DNA from: a virus
Direction: 5' to 3' (one strand)
Virus record (IMG/VR): IMGVR_UViG_3300030090_005147
Span: 1 to 26,783 of that record
DNA length: 26,783 nt
The notes under the pieces are model-generated. The model did not search any database. It saw only the letters and a list, made by a program, of their open reading frames with translations, and had not been told where the DNA came from. Below are positions 13,274 to 22,337 of the stretch, in pieces. The position numbers and the translations under genes were made by a program. Numbering within the stretch: position 1 is the stretch's first letter; every line of letters starts with the position of its first letter.

Positions 13274-16200
13274 TGAATAATAATAATTTACCAAAAACAA
13301 GTCGTTATATTCCTAACCCTTATCCAAGTTTGACTACAGAGCAAATTCCTAAATCAAGTATACAAGGCTTTAATATGCCTGAACCTGCACCTGCTCAATT
13401 ACCTCCCCCACCTTTACCGCCACCAATTCCTGATCAAGGAAATTTTTGGTTTAGACCAATGGTATCTAAGGAAGCAGTAGCAGGTGCTCCTGATTGGATA
13501 AGACCTGTAGCAGAATTTGCAACTGAGTTAACTACACCTTTTGATGTAGCTTTAACATTAGGTACTGCAGGATTTGGAGGAGTTGCTGCAACAGCATTAA
13601 GAGGAGGAACTAAAGCAATACAAGCAGGAACAAAAGCTAATATTGGCAGAAGAGCTTTAGCAGGATTAGTAGACCCTATGGGAGGAGCTAGAGCTGCTTT
13701 ACCTGCAAGAGTAATTGCTGAAACAGGATTAACTGCAGGGGGACATTACGGAGCTAAAAAAGGAGAAGAAATAGGAGGGTTGCCCGGAGCTGTAGTAGGA
13801 GCACTTGGAGTAGGACTTGCAGGAGGAATGACAGGAATAGGTTTAGCAAAAGGCATGGGCAAAGGATTGCAAAAAGCTCCCGGCACTAGAATATTATTTG
13901 AAGATCCTTGGGGAAGAGAAAAACATATTAATCCTGAAAGCCCTACTGAAACTCACAGCTATGATCCTAGTAAATTAAACGATGCAGAAAGTCCTGAAGA
14001 TTTAGAATTTTTATTTGGAAACAAAAACGAAAACTCTCCATACGGATATGAAACTCAGTTTATGGATCCCGTCAAAGGAGGAACTCCTGCTAAAAACGAA
14101 ACATTAGATTCTGTTATAGGTAGACGATTAAACCAAATACAATCTCCTTTAAAAAGAACTATGCACAAAATCGGAAGAATTATAGCCCCTAATTATTATG
14201 TCAGAACTTTCTTAGAAGATTCTTTAAACAGACTTTATAGAGCAGAAGGAGAAGCTGCTAAAGATGCAAAAGTATTAATGGATTGGGTAGGAATGGAAAG
14301 ATGGGAAAGAGTATTCGGAGTAACAGAAGAGGAAATAGGAAAGCGAGGATATAGCTTTCTTAAACTTTACGATGACAATGGAAATATTATAAAAGACCAC
14401 CCTTTATTTACAGAAGCTAATATTAAAAAAATAGAAGAAGCTAGAGGAGTAATTGGCAAAGATAAAGATGGAAAAAATATAATAGGAAAACTAGTTCCTA
14501 ATATAGAAGAATTAAATATATTAAGAATACTAGAAGAAACAAAACCATTGGAAGATAATTGGCATTTAAGAGAAGCAAAGCCTGAAACAAGAATTGTTTA
14601 TGACGGAATAACAAAAGAAGGAAAAAAAATAAAAACAGGCAGGATTATATATGGAGATTCTGTTGGGGTTAATTGGGGAGAAATTTTAAATGATGAACAA
14701 AAACGAATGTTAAAAAGATTAGCACAAGTTAATAAATGGACAGGAGAAAGGGGATTGGAAAATGGGATAGATTTTTTTAATAGAGCAGCTAAAGGAAAGA
14801 ATGCTAGGCAAGATTCTGAAATGTCTGACTTGCTAGGTTTTACTAAAAAAGAACTAAATGAAATGGCAGACGAAGCTGTTAATGATGGGACAATGACAGC
14901 AGCCGACAGAGCTTTGTTTGGAGAAGGATTAACTTCTCCAACAGGTTATGCTAACAGAAAGTTTATGTACAGAGAGTTAGATCCTGACAATGTTAATCCT
15001 CACGGAGAGGTGATTATAGTTGGCAATAACGGAACAGCTTGGAAAGTAGATGCAAGAATAGGAGCTGAAAATAAAAGAGTGTTTACTAAAGTAAACTTAG
15101 CACAACAAGAAGGCTATAGGTATATGCCACTAGACAAAGCTTTTATATTATCAACACAACAAAGACTAAGAAGAGTTGCAACTGCTGCACATGAAAAATG
15201 GAAAAAGAAAATGATAAGTGGAGGTACTTATATAGATCCTGACACAGGAGAAGTAGTTGAGTTTGCAGGAGTGTTTGGAAAAAATGTAAAAGTTGAATCA
15301 GCTACTGAAAGAGCTCTTAGAATTCTTTATAGAGGTGATGTAAAAGATTTAGGAATTACTCCTGAACAAGCAGAAATTAATATTAGAAAATGGGAAGCAG
15401 GAGAAAAAGTTGCTGACCCACATATTATTACTAAAGAAATAGAAATTGCAAATTTACAGTCTTATTTAAATGACATACTTTTTGACCCTGAAACTAACAC
15501 ATTAAGAGAAGAAATTACTTTGACAGAAACAGACATTAGGCAATTAAAAAATATAGTTAATTATTTAGACGATACAAAAGACGAGGTATTGCAAGAAGCT
15601 GCAGAACAAATAAGAGCTATATGGGCAAATGCTGATGGAGATGACATTATTCCTACATTAGAAAGTATAAGAGCCGATGGATTAGGCAATAAAACATTTA
15701 CTACAATATTAAGAAACCTTCCTATGTTTGATCGATGGAATGAAACATTAGGTAAAGAACAAATAAACTTTGCCATTGTGCTTGCTCATGCAAGAAGGTT
15801 AATGGGAACAGATTATGTTAATAATTTGCCTACCACTCAAGGAGTAGGAGATCAAGGGTTTGATTACAAAGGAGCTACTAATGCTTTGAAATCTGTGATT
15901 AATGATTACAAATTAAATGTTAACAAACAAATTGACACCGAAATTGTAAACTTAGAAATGCAAATTAAAGATTTAAATGACAATTACCAAAATGTGTTAA
16001 GGCAACAAGAAATTTCAGGAGTATACTTAGAAGACCCCTTAGATGAAATTACAGCACAAATTACTTTTTTGCAAGGTAAACAAGATAATTTATATGGATT
16101 AAAAGCTTTATATAAACAGAGAGGGAAACCTAAAAGTTTAAATTTTGACGGGCAAGATTATATAAGAGGATTAAGTTACGGGGTTAATGGGTGGAACCCT

Positions 16201-18747
16201 ACAGGAAGAGGATATACAGACGGAAGCTCTTTAGATAGTGTGTTTCAATTATTAAAAGAAACAAACATTCCTGATTCAGTATTAGATGATTTAAAATTTG
16301 CTGAAGATATAATGGAAAAAGCTTATCACACTAAAGTTAATCCCTTTGATAATAAAACTATAACAAGAGGGTTACAAGCAATACGAGATCAGTTGATTCA
16401 TGAAAGAAAAGTAATAAGAACAAGAATTGACGAAGCAATGAAACAAGCCTTAATAAAACAAAACAATCAAGAATTAATGTTTAAAACTCAAAGAGATTTT
16501 ATTACCAAATCTCAAATAAACGAAGGGTTTGCTAGGGCTGCTTTTACTTTAAGAGAGCTTCCTGATGTAAATAGTCCTAAGTTTTTTAGATGGTTAAGAG
16601 ATCAACCTGATGTAGATCCAAAAGCTCCTTATAGAAAAGACATAGCTTCTGAAAGAACTATAGCTCAAAGATTAGGTCTTGAAGAAGGATATATGGACGG
16701 ATTTCCTGTTGGCTCTGATGAGCAAACTTGGTTTGTTACATTAGATAGAAGTGCGGCAGCTTTAGATAGTGCTGCAGACAGAAATCCCATGAGTGCTTTT
16801 AGAGAAGCCATAGAGTTTAAAAATGAAATGGATAATGCAATGGAACGAGGTGACTTAGGTAAAATGCAAAGAGCATGGTTAAGAGCTAATGCTACACAAA
16901 GAATGATAGCTTTAGGTTTTGATGCTTCTGTATTTAACATTCATTTATTACCTACTTGGTTTAATCACCCTCAAGCTCCTGCAAGAGCTTGGAAAGGTTT
17001 TTGGAAAGCTATGTTTGGAGGATTATCAGAAAGTAGTGAGATGGTACAAAAATATAAAATAACAGGAGAAGCTAGAGCAGTTAGAGATTTCTTTGGCCCC
17101 GAACTTTTAATGTCAGATAGCCAAGAAGTTTTTGAACAAAATGCAAGAAACGGAACCTTTAAACGTTTTACTAAATTAACTAAACGATTAGAAAATGCTT
17201 TTGGACATTCTTTAGATATAGCAGGAATAGAAATGGGTAAAGCATTAATGTATTTAGTAGACATGAATGCTAGTCCTCAAGTAATAGCAAGGCAGAAAAA
17301 ACAAATAGCTCAATATATAAATAACATGAGAGGGTTAAGTGATTCTAGCTTGGCAGGAATATCTCCTAACCAACAAAACATAGAAGCTATGGGATTCCTT
17401 GCAGCTAGATATAGAAGAGCAACAGCAGCAATATGGGTTAAAGCTTTTAATGGAGAGCCACTAGAAAAATATATGGCACAAAAAGCTTTAATTAATTTAT
17501 TTACAGGAGTTTTTATGGCTACAGTAGGATTGCAAATAGGATCTTCAGCCTTAAGAGGAGATAGCCCTGAAGAAACTTTAGAAAAGTTAGAAAGAATGAC
17601 AGATCCTTCTAGTAGCGAGTTTCTTTTATTTAGTTTAAATAATCAAAAAGTCGGCCCCGGATCTAAGTTTGTATCTGATGCAAGAATACTTTCTAAAGCA
17701 ATGAATTTTTTCTATAAAACAGGAACACAAGAAGATATGGAAGATTGGGAAAATTTTATGGCTTTGCATGATGATAATCCCGGACTAAGATGGGTAAGAA
17801 GTCAATTAGCTTGGGCACCATCTACTGCTTGGGATTTTCTTGTAGGAGAAAATTACATAGGAGAACCACAATTTAGAGAAGGTGATAGTGGGTTTGATAC
17901 TCTTACAAACTTTGTTGAACCTTTTGGAGATATGGTAATACCAATGTGGTTATCAGGGTCTGTGCTTGAAAATACTCAAGGAGGATTAGAATGGGGAGAA
18001 AGACTTACAGGAATGGGAACAAGAGGTGTTTCTGAATTTGTAGGATTAAGAGCACACCCACAAAGTGCAGCAGGAATATTAAGAGAGTCATCTTGGGATA
18101 TTTTAAATACTCCTTATAAAAACTTAGAGCCTTTTCAAAAAGATATTTTACGATATAGCCTTATGGATCAATTAACTCCTTTGCAAGAGCAACAAGTAAA
18201 AAGAGGAACAAATGATTTTGCTTTATATTTTAATGATATAGAAAGAATTGAAAAAGAATTTCAAAATGAATTATTGTACATGACCAAAGTATACCCTAAC
18301 ACTCCTGAAGGAAATAGAAATATGTATGACAGATACAGGCAATTAAAAAGTTATACAAGAGGAAGAAAGCATGAATTAGGTTATGATATAGACTTCGACG
18401 AACCTGATCCCAATGTAACTGATCCCAAAAAAATAGCTTTAAATAAATATTATGCTTTGTTTGATAAAACAAGAATACCCGGCACACAAATGCAAGATTG
18501 GGATATGTGGGAAATAGAGTATGAACAATTAATGAATTCTTTATCAGTAGAACAACAAGCTGTTATAGCAAGGAATACTTCTAGAACATCTATTCCTTAT
18601 CAATTCTTAGAAAGAATAAAATATCTTGGAGAAGCAAGAGAATACAAAAGAATCATGAAGGCTCAACAATTAAGAGAACTTTATCTAGGGGCACAAGAAA
18701 GAGATGATTTAATACAAACTTCTAGAAAATTATATTTAATGGAATAG
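13273..18747 (+). CDS. Giant putative internal virion / ejection protein, 1824 aa
   Basis: The largest gene in the window. Residues 36-53 form a Pro tract. Two Gly/Ala-rich hydrophobic stretches (about 88-110, FDVALTLGTAGFGGV; 168-192, GGLPGAVVGALGVGLAGG) look like membrane-inserting segments, and a third lies near 1405-1425 (LINLFTGVFMATVGLQIG). Central regions are long charged helices. Around 1300-1440 the pattern with MRGLSDSSLAGISPNQQNIE and FLAARYRRATAAIW resembles the C-terminal large polyvalent protein-associated (LPD-type) region of many phage giant proteins. That family is linked to proteins delivered with the genome, so a core or DNA-ejection role is the best inference. I see no polymerase, lysozyme or protease signature. 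It starts by TAATG overlap with the upstream gene. Confidence 0.85.
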   Translation: MNNNNLPKTSRYIPNPYPSLTTEQIPKSSIQGFNMPEPAPAQLPPPPLPPPIPDQGNFWFRPMVSKEAVAGAPDWIRPVAEFATELTTPFDVALTLGTAGFGGVAATALRGGTKAIQAGTKANIGRRALAGLVDPMGGARAALPARVIAETGLTAGGHYGAKKGEEIGGLPGAVVGALGVGLAGGMTGIGLAKGMGKGLQKAPGTRILFEDPWGREKHINPESPTETHSYDPSKLNDAESPEDLEFLFGNKNENSPYGYETQFMDPVKGGTPAKNETLDSVIGRRLNQIQSPLKRTMHKIGRIIAPNYYVRTFLEDSLNRLYRAEGEAAKDAKVLMDWVGMERWERVFGVTEEEIGKRGYSFLKLYDDNGNIIKDHPLFTEANIKKIEEARGVIGKDKDGKNIIGKLVPNIEELNILRILEETKPLEDNWHLREAKPETRIVYDGITKEGKKIKTGRIIYGDSVGVNWGEILNDEQKRMLKRLAQVNKWTGERGLENGIDFFNRAAKGKNARQDSEMSDLLGFTKKELNEMADEAVNDGTMTAADRALFGEGLTSPTGYANRKFMYRELDPDNVNPHGEVIIVGNNGTAWKVDARIGAENKRVFTKVNLAQQEGYRYMPLDKAFILSTQQRLRRVATAAHEKWKKKMISGGTYIDPDTGEVVEFAGVFGKNVKVESATERALRILYRGDVKDLGITPEQAEINIRKWEAGEKVADPHIITKEIEIANLQSYLNDILFDPETNTLREEITLTETDIRQLKNIVNYLDDTKDEVLQEAAEQIRAIWANADGDDIIPTLESIRADGLGNKTFTTILRNLPMFDRWNETLGKEQINFAIVLAHARRLMGTDYVNNLPTTQGVGDQGFDYKGATNALKSVINDYKLNVNKQIDTEIVNLEMQIKDLNDNYQNVLRQQEISGVYLEDPLDEITAQITFLQGKQDNLYGLKALYKQRGKPKSLNFDGQDYIRGLSYGVNGWNPTGRGYTDGSSLDSVFQLLKETNIPDSVLDDLKFAEDIMEKAYHTKVNPFDNKTITRGLQAIRDQLIHERKVIRTRIDEAMKQALIKQNNQELMFKTQRDFITKSQINEGFARAAFTLRELPDVNSPKFFRWLRDQPDVDPKAPYRKDIASERTIAQRLGLEEGYMDGFPVGSDEQTWFVTLDRSAAALDSAADRNPMSAFREAIEFKNEMDNAMERGDLGKMQRAWLRANATQRMIALGFDASVFNIHLLPTWFNHPQAPARAWKGFWKAMFGGLSESSEMVQKYKITGEARAVRDFFGPELLMSDSQEVFEQNARNGTFKRFTKLTKRLENAFGHSLDIAGIEMGKALMYLVDMNASPQVIARQKKQIAQYINNMRGLSDSSLAGISPNQQNIEAMGFLAARYRRATAAIWVKAFNGEPLEKYMAQKALINLFTGVFMATVGLQIGSSALRGDSPEETLEKLERMTDPSSSEFLLFSLNNQKVGPGSKFVSDARILSKAMNFFYKTGTQEDMEDWENFMALHDDNPGLRWVRSQLAWAPSTAWDFLVGENYIGEPQFREGDSGFDTLTNFVEPFGDMVIPMWLSGSVLENTQGGLEWGERLTGMGTRGVSEFVGLRAHPQSAAGILRESSWDILNTPYKNLEPFQKDILRYSLMDQLTPLQEQQVKRGTNDFALYFNDIERIEKEFQNELLYMTKVYPNTPEGNRNMYDRYRQLKSYTRGRKHELGYDIDFDEPDPNVTDPKKIALNKYYALFDKTRIPGTQMQDWDMWEIEYEQLMNSLSVEQQAVIARNTSRTSIPYQFLERIKYLGEAREYKRIMKAQQLRELYLGAQERDDLIQTSRKLYLME

Positions 18748-18749
18748 GA

Positions 18750-18778
18750 TTGACGAATTTTATTTATTTTGTTATTTT
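18750..18778 (+). promoter_or_regulatory. Probable sigma-70-type promoter for scaffold/capsid genes
   Basis: TTGACG (18750-18755), a 17-nt spacer and TATTTT (18773-18778) lie in the 47-nt gap between the giant virion gene and the scaffold gene, followed by AAGGAGG before the ATG at 18795. Spacing equals that of the late promoter at 5089-5117. The -10 box matches 4 of 6, so this is weaker evidence. A separate promoter would allow more capsid and scaffold transcript than upstream genes. Confidence 0.5.
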
Positions 18779-18794
18779 TATATAAGGAGGACAA

Positions 18795-19553
18795 ATGGTA
18801 AACGAAAATGAAAATACACAACCTGAATTAAATATGGTATCTGAAGAGAGTACAGCTCCTGTAGCTGAACCTCAAGCAGAGCCTGCAGTAGAACCTGCAA
18901 CAGAACCTGTGGCAGAACCACAGACAGAAACTGCACCATCTACTGAAACTAATTCTACTACAGAAACTACAGCACCTAAAGCTGAAGAAAATGTAGGGAC
19001 TTATCCTAGTTCTGTTCAGCCTGATAATGATGTGCAACAAACACTTCAGCAAACACAACAAAGATTACAACAAGTAGAACAACAAAACTTGCAAAATCAA
19101 ATGTTGTACGAAACTGAAAATTATAAACAACAGTTAGCACAACAAGGTTACAGTAATGAACAGATACAATACGCTGCTGATACTTACTATCAAAATAGAT
19201 TACAGCAAGTACAAGTAGAGCAGAATTATAAAAGAGGATTAGAGTTTAAGGAAGGTCAATTTAAGGCATCTTTACAATTTGGTAAAAAATACAATGTAGA
19301 TCCTGAAGTACTATTAAAGTACCAAACACCTCAAGAAATGGAAACTGCAGCAAAGCATATGTCTGAAGTCAGAGCATTAAAAGAAGAGAATGCTAGACTA
19401 AAGCAAGGCAAAGTTCCTACACAGAACTTTGACAACAATACTGCTCCCGCAGAAGCCACGACAAGTGAGGAAAGATTATTGGATCTTTACAACTCAGGAG
19501 TTCGCAATCCTGAAACCGAAGCAGCAGCTCGAAGGGCTGCAGGCATCGGATAA
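18795..19553 (+). CDS. Capsid scaffolding protein
   Basis: A 252-residue acidic protein directly before the capsid gene, the usual place of a scaffold. Residues 15-60 are a repetitive Pro/Glu/Ala/Thr region built on variants of AEPQAEPAVEPATEPVAEPQ, likely disordered. Residues 75-160 are Gln-rich and predicted coiled coil (QQTLQQTQQRLQQVEQQN). The C-terminal part (TAAKHMSEVRALKEENARLK, then ARRAAGIG) is helical and charged and would contact the coat protein. Scaffolds nucleate procapsid assembly and leave before maturation. The ATG has a strong AAGGAGG site. Assignment is from composition and synteny, without a family match. Confidence 0.82.
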   Translation: MVNENENTQPELNMVSEESTAPVAEPQAEPAVEPATEPVAEPQTETAPSTETNSTTETTAPKAEENVGTYPSSVQPDNDVQQTLQQTQQRLQQVEQQNLQNQMLYETENYKQQLAQQGYSNEQIQYAADTYYQNRLQQVQVEQNYKRGLEFKEGQFKASLQFGKKYNVDPEVLLKYQTPQEMETAAKHMSEVRALKEENARLKQGKVPTQNFDNNTAPAEATTSEERLLDLYNSGVRNPETEAAARRAAGIG

Positions 19554-19582
19554 TTTATTTACCTTAATTTAAGGAGGTCGTA

Positions 19583-20458
19583 ATGGCACAGACAGCGACA
19601 ACCGGAAATCTAGAGAATGCGAGTAAGATAATTATCGCAGCAGCTAGATACACGGAAGAACACAACGCACCTGCTATGGCATTAATTGAGCAATTTAACC
19701 TACCTAAAGGAGCTAAACAGGTAACTGTTCCTAAAGTAGGACAAATGCAAGTTGATGACTTGACAGATGGCGTTGACATTATTGACGATCAAGAAATTGG
19801 TATGACTACTGTTGACTTAACAGCAGCAGAAGTTGGAGCCAAAGTTATCTTAACTGATAAACTTGTTCGTGAACAACAAAACAATGTATTCACTATAATT
19901 GGTAAACAATTAGGTGATGCAATGGCAAGAAAGAAAGATACAGATGTTCATTCATTGTATGGTTCTTTAAATGGTGGTACCACTCTTGGTGCTGCAACTA
20001 AATTTATGAAAGCAAGTAATGTACAGGGAGCAATCACTTACGCAAAAGCTAATAAATTTGGTAGTCAAATTTACATTTTACATCACCCTAACTCAGTAGC
20101 TTATCTTTCTAAAGAAGCTGCAACAGTTGCTTCATCAGGTACGCATGAACTATCAAGTGGTTGGTCTGCAGATCTATTGAAAGACTTTTGGAGTGGACTA
20201 AGACCTATGAATGGTGTATCAATATTTGAAGATGGTAACTTAGCAGTTGACTCTTCAGATGATGCAACAGGTGTTATTGCTGATAAAACAGCTATGGCAG
20301 TTCTTAAGTCTGTAGACACTAGAACAGAGAGGCAGAGAGATGCTAGTTTGAGAGCCACAGAAGTGGTTATTACTTCAGACTATGGTGTTTTTGAGTTAGA
20401 TGATACTAGAGGTGCAGGACTTATATTTGATGCTGCAGCTTTAGCAACTAATAACTAA
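19583..20458 (+). CDS. Major capsid protein, HK97-like fold
   Basis: A 291-residue protein with AAGGAGG 7 nt before the ATG. Features expected of short HK97-fold coat proteins: an N-terminal arm; a strand region LPKGAKQVTVPKVGQM (about residues 40-55); a spine-helix-like stretch (NNVFTIIGKQLGDAMARKKD); the diagnostic P-domain segment IYILHHPNSVAYLSKEA; and a C-terminal EVVITSDYGVFELDDTRG strand followed by an Ala-rich end. Codon use shifts here: glycine is mainly GGT and there are few rare codons, consistent with the highest expression in the operon. Position after the scaffold supports the call. The family name is inferred, not matched by profile. Confidence 0.88.
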   Translation: MAQTATTGNLENASKIIIAAARYTEEHNAPAMALIEQFNLPKGAKQVTVPKVGQMQVDDLTDGVDIIDDQEIGMTTVDLTAAEVGAKVILTDKLVREQQNNVFTIIGKQLGDAMARKKDTDVHSLYGSLNGGTTLGAATKFMKASNVQGAITYAKANKFGSQIYILHHPNSVAYLSKEAATVASSGTHELSSGWSADLLKDFWSGLRPMNGVSIFEDGNLAVDSSDDATGVIADKTAMAVLKSVDTRTERQRDASLRATEVVITSDYGVFELDDTRGAGLIFDAAALATNN

Positions 20459-20475
20459 TAGTATGGAGGCATTAA

Positions 20476-20838
20476 TTGGTTAATCATTATTATGGACACA
20501 ATAAAAAGCAACAAAAAAAAGAAATCGATAAACAGAGGAAAGACATGGGAATAGATCAGTTTGACGGATTACTGCCTGATTGGCAAAGTAAAACAACATA
20601 CTATAATCATATTCCTAAGTTTAATGCTGAAGGAGATTTAGCAAAACCTTGTGGATCAGAATATCCGAATCAGCCAAGTGATGCAAACACACAGCAAAGA
20701 CGAGGAGCTATAGGCTTATTTCCTATAGCATGGGACGGCAAGTGTAGACTTGAAGCTAAAGGTGACAAGTGTATATGCAATCCTAAAAAAGAAAAAGCAA
20801 AGGAAGAGGTTAAACAAGAGAAGAAATCCTCTATTTAA
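20476..20838 (+). CDS. Hypothetical Lys- and Cys-containing protein, 120 aa
   Basis: A 120-residue protein that appears to start at TTG (20476), since GGAGG lies 6 nt upstream; the nearby ATG at 20492 is out of frame, and the next in-frame Met is at about residue 24 without a site. The termini are very basic (GHNKKQQKKEIDKQRKD; KKEKAKEEVKQEKK). The core contains KPCGSEYPNQPSD and WDGKCRLEAKGDKCICNPKK: four cysteines (C-x(n)-C-x7-C-x-C) that could bind zinc. It lies right after the coat gene, the usual site of decoration or accessory head proteins, but a nucleic-acid-binding role is also possible. Confidence 0.72.
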   Translation: MVNHYYGHNKKQQKKEIDKQRKDMGIDQFDGLLPDWQSKTTYYNHIPKFNAEGDLAKPCGSEYPNQPSDANTQQRRGAIGLFPIAWDGKCRLEAKGDKCICNPKKEKAKEEVKQEKKSSI

Positions 20839-20945
20839 CCTCTCCTTCTTTTAGTATAAGTGTAACGATTGACCGAGCTTATACGAAATTTAACAATCGG
20901 TTGGTCGTAGGGGTTCGTCCCCTACTTTATAAATAGGAGGGAATC
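20839..20945 (+). promoter_or_regulatory. Structured intergenic leader with pseudoknot potential
   Basis: GTATAAG (20854-20860) pairs with CTTATAC (20878-20884). Interleaved with it, CGATTGACCG (20866-20875) pairs with CGGTTGGTCG (20898-20907) using three G-U pairs on the plus strand, so an H-type pseudoknot is possible. A 7-bp GC-rich hairpin GTAGGGG/CCCCTAC (20907-20925) follows, ending 7 nt before the ribosome binding region. Upstream, AGAGGTTAAA (20805-20814) pairs with TTTAACCTCT (20834-20843) across the stop codon of the previous gene, followed by a T-rich stretch. A mRNA processing, attenuation or translational control element is likely. A weak TTGACC-17-AACAAT promoter could also be read here. 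Confidence 0.5.
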
Positions 20946-21719
20946 ATGGCATTTCCGGTTACAATACAAGGCTCTTTTGGTGACGAGAAAGTTACTTCTT
21001 CAACAAAGAAGAACAGAATCGGAGCTAGAATGGTACTTCCTGATGGTAGTGCTTTCGTTTATGCTTATGCAGGCGAAGCTATTACAGCAGGTAAAGTTAC
21101 TATGCAAGCTCAAACAGCATCAGACCACATTAAAGACTTAGCAGTTGCATCAGCAGCATCTGCAGGAGCTACTCAAATAGTATTAACTAATGGTGGCTCA
21201 ACAGCAGTTACTGCATCTAGTTCTTATACAGGAGTAGGTACAACTGTTGGAGATTATGAAGACGGATATGTTTTCATAAACGATGTTGATGGTGAAGGTC
21301 AAATGTGGAGTATTAAAAATCACTCTGCAGCAGCCACAGGAGCATCACTTACAATAAACCTACATGATACTGACAAAGTAGCAACAGCTCTTACAACTTC
21401 TTCGCAAGCAGGTATTCTAAAGAATCCTCACAATGGAGTAGAAGTATGGGACACTAACGACATTGATGGTATCGCAGCAGGTGTTCCAAGATGTGATGTT
21501 ACAGCTAACTATTACTTTTGGAACCAAGTGTACGGCCCCGCAGCAGTACTAACAAATGGTACAGTTGTATTAGGTAAAAATGTAATGACAGGATCTACTA
21601 CTGATGGTTCCGTAGATGTTGTAGCAGACGACTCTAGTGCTGAGTTTATACTTGGTGGAGTTATGGCTGTTGGAGCAACTACTGAATATTCAGCAGTATT
21701 CTTAAACATTGGTGCTTAA
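20946..21719 (+). CDS. Putative head decoration / cement protein
   Basis: A 257-residue, nearly all-beta protein rich in Ala, Thr, Ser, Gly and Val, starting MAFPVTIQGSFGDEKVTSST after a strong GGAGG site. Short strands and turns dominate (EAITAGKVTMQAQTAS, YEDGYVFINDVDGEGQMWSI), and a notable NYYFWNQVYGPAAVLTNG segment occurs near residues 188-205. Size, beta content, Ala/Thr-rich composition and location two genes after the coat gene suggest a capsid-stabilising or decoration protein. GGT-rich codons similar to the coat gene suggest high expression. No family is confirmed; a tail tube-type protein is a less likely alternative. Confidence 0.72.
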   Translation: MAFPVTIQGSFGDEKVTSSTKKNRIGARMVLPDGSAFVYAYAGEAITAGKVTMQAQTASDHIKDLAVASAASAGATQIVLTNGGSTAVTASSSYTGVGTTVGDYEDGYVFINDVDGEGQMWSIKNHSAAATGASLTINLHDTDKVATALTTSSQAGILKNPHNGVEVWDTNDIDGIAAGVPRCDVTANYYFWNQVYGPAAVLTNGTVVLGKNVMTGSTTDGSVDVVADDSSAEFILGGVMAVGATTEYSAVFLNIGA

Positions 21720-21721
21720 TA

Positions 21722-22156
21722 GTGCAGGTCGTAGGCTCAGAAACTTACGATAGAAGGTTAATACTACCTGTTGGTGTCACCCTTATAGGTGAATACGGGA
21801 CAGGTAGTATTAAATCTTTATCATTTAGTTTTTACGATTCAGTTACAGAAAGGAGATCGGTACTTCACAATGTGCCTTATACTCCTAGCGACCCTTACTC
21901 TCATAATGCTATCGAAACTATGATAGGAGAAGCTCATGAAACATGGGTAACACAAGTAAGAGCACAAGGTAAAAAGAAACCTAAGATGACACTTGATCAA
22001 AGAAAAGAAGCAGGTAAGATATTAGATGAAATAAGGGTAAATAAAGAAAAAAGAAACGAAAGTACTACAGGAAAAATTTATTTTGAAGGAACAAAAATTG
22101 ACAGAAAGAAACTTAACAGAAAATTTAAACGGAAAGCAAGAGCATCTCGCAGATAA
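21722..22156 (+). CDS. Hypothetical small head/connector-region protein, 144 aa
   Basis: A 144-residue reading frame that appears to start with GTG at 21722, directly after the previous stop (TAATAGTG). There is no good ribosome binding site, so reinitiation by coupling is assumed. The N-terminal half looks like a small beta domain (RRLILPVGVTLIGEYG, IKSLSFSFYDSVTERR). The C-terminal 50 residues are strongly basic (KKKPKMTLDQRK, then KKLNRKFKRKARASRR) and probably touch DNA or RNA. It lies between decoration-type and adaptor genes. Function unknown; the exact start is uncertain. Confidence 0.65.
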   Translation: MQVVGSETYDRRLILPVGVTLIGEYGTGSIKSLSFSFYDSVTERRSVLHNVPYTPSDPYSHNAIETMIGEAHETWVTQVRAQGKKKPKMTLDQRKEAGKILDEIRVNKEKRNESTTGKIYFEGTKIDRKKLNRKFKRKARASRR

Positions 22157-22337
22157 TGTAGTTGTACTACAAAGTGACATAGAAGAAACTATGAGAGAAG
22201 ACGAGATGTTTAGACTTAAGGTTGTAAACAAAGCTCTCTCTAGAGAAAACAAACATTTAAAAGAACAAATTAAAATAATGGGCGAAGCTCAAGTTAAAAA
22301 AGCAATTAAGGAGGAAAAAAATGCCACCAATGGGTAA
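22083..22337 (+). CDS. Small coiled-coil protein, up to 84 aa
   Basis: The frame is open from a TTG at 22083 with AGGA about 10 nt upstream, overlapping the preceding gene by 74 nt; an ATG at 22188 (MREDEMFRLKV) would give 49 residues and is an equally possible start. The product is a charged heptad-like helix (VVNKALSRENKHLKEQIKIM), so a small coiled coil is likely. It is followed by a Lys/Glu tail. The 3' end contains the ribosome binding site and start of the 28-residue basic peptide. Function unknown; perhaps a chaperone or minor head component. Confidence 0.6.
   Translation: MKEQKLTERNLTENLNGKQEHLADNVVVLQSDIEETMREDEMFRLKVVNKALSRENKHLKEQIKIMGEAQVKKAIKEEKNATNG

Noticed and set aside
13273-18747. 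N4-type virion RNA polymerase, considered because of hairpin promoters in N4
   Set aside because: The protein is about half the length of that polymerase and I could see none of the catalytic motifs of single-subunit RNA polymerases.
20907-20925. tRNA T-arm, suggested by GGGGTTCGTCCCC
   Set aside because: The loop does not have the TTCRA form, and no acceptor, D or anticodon arm can be drawn around it. No tRNA was found elsewhere in the window.
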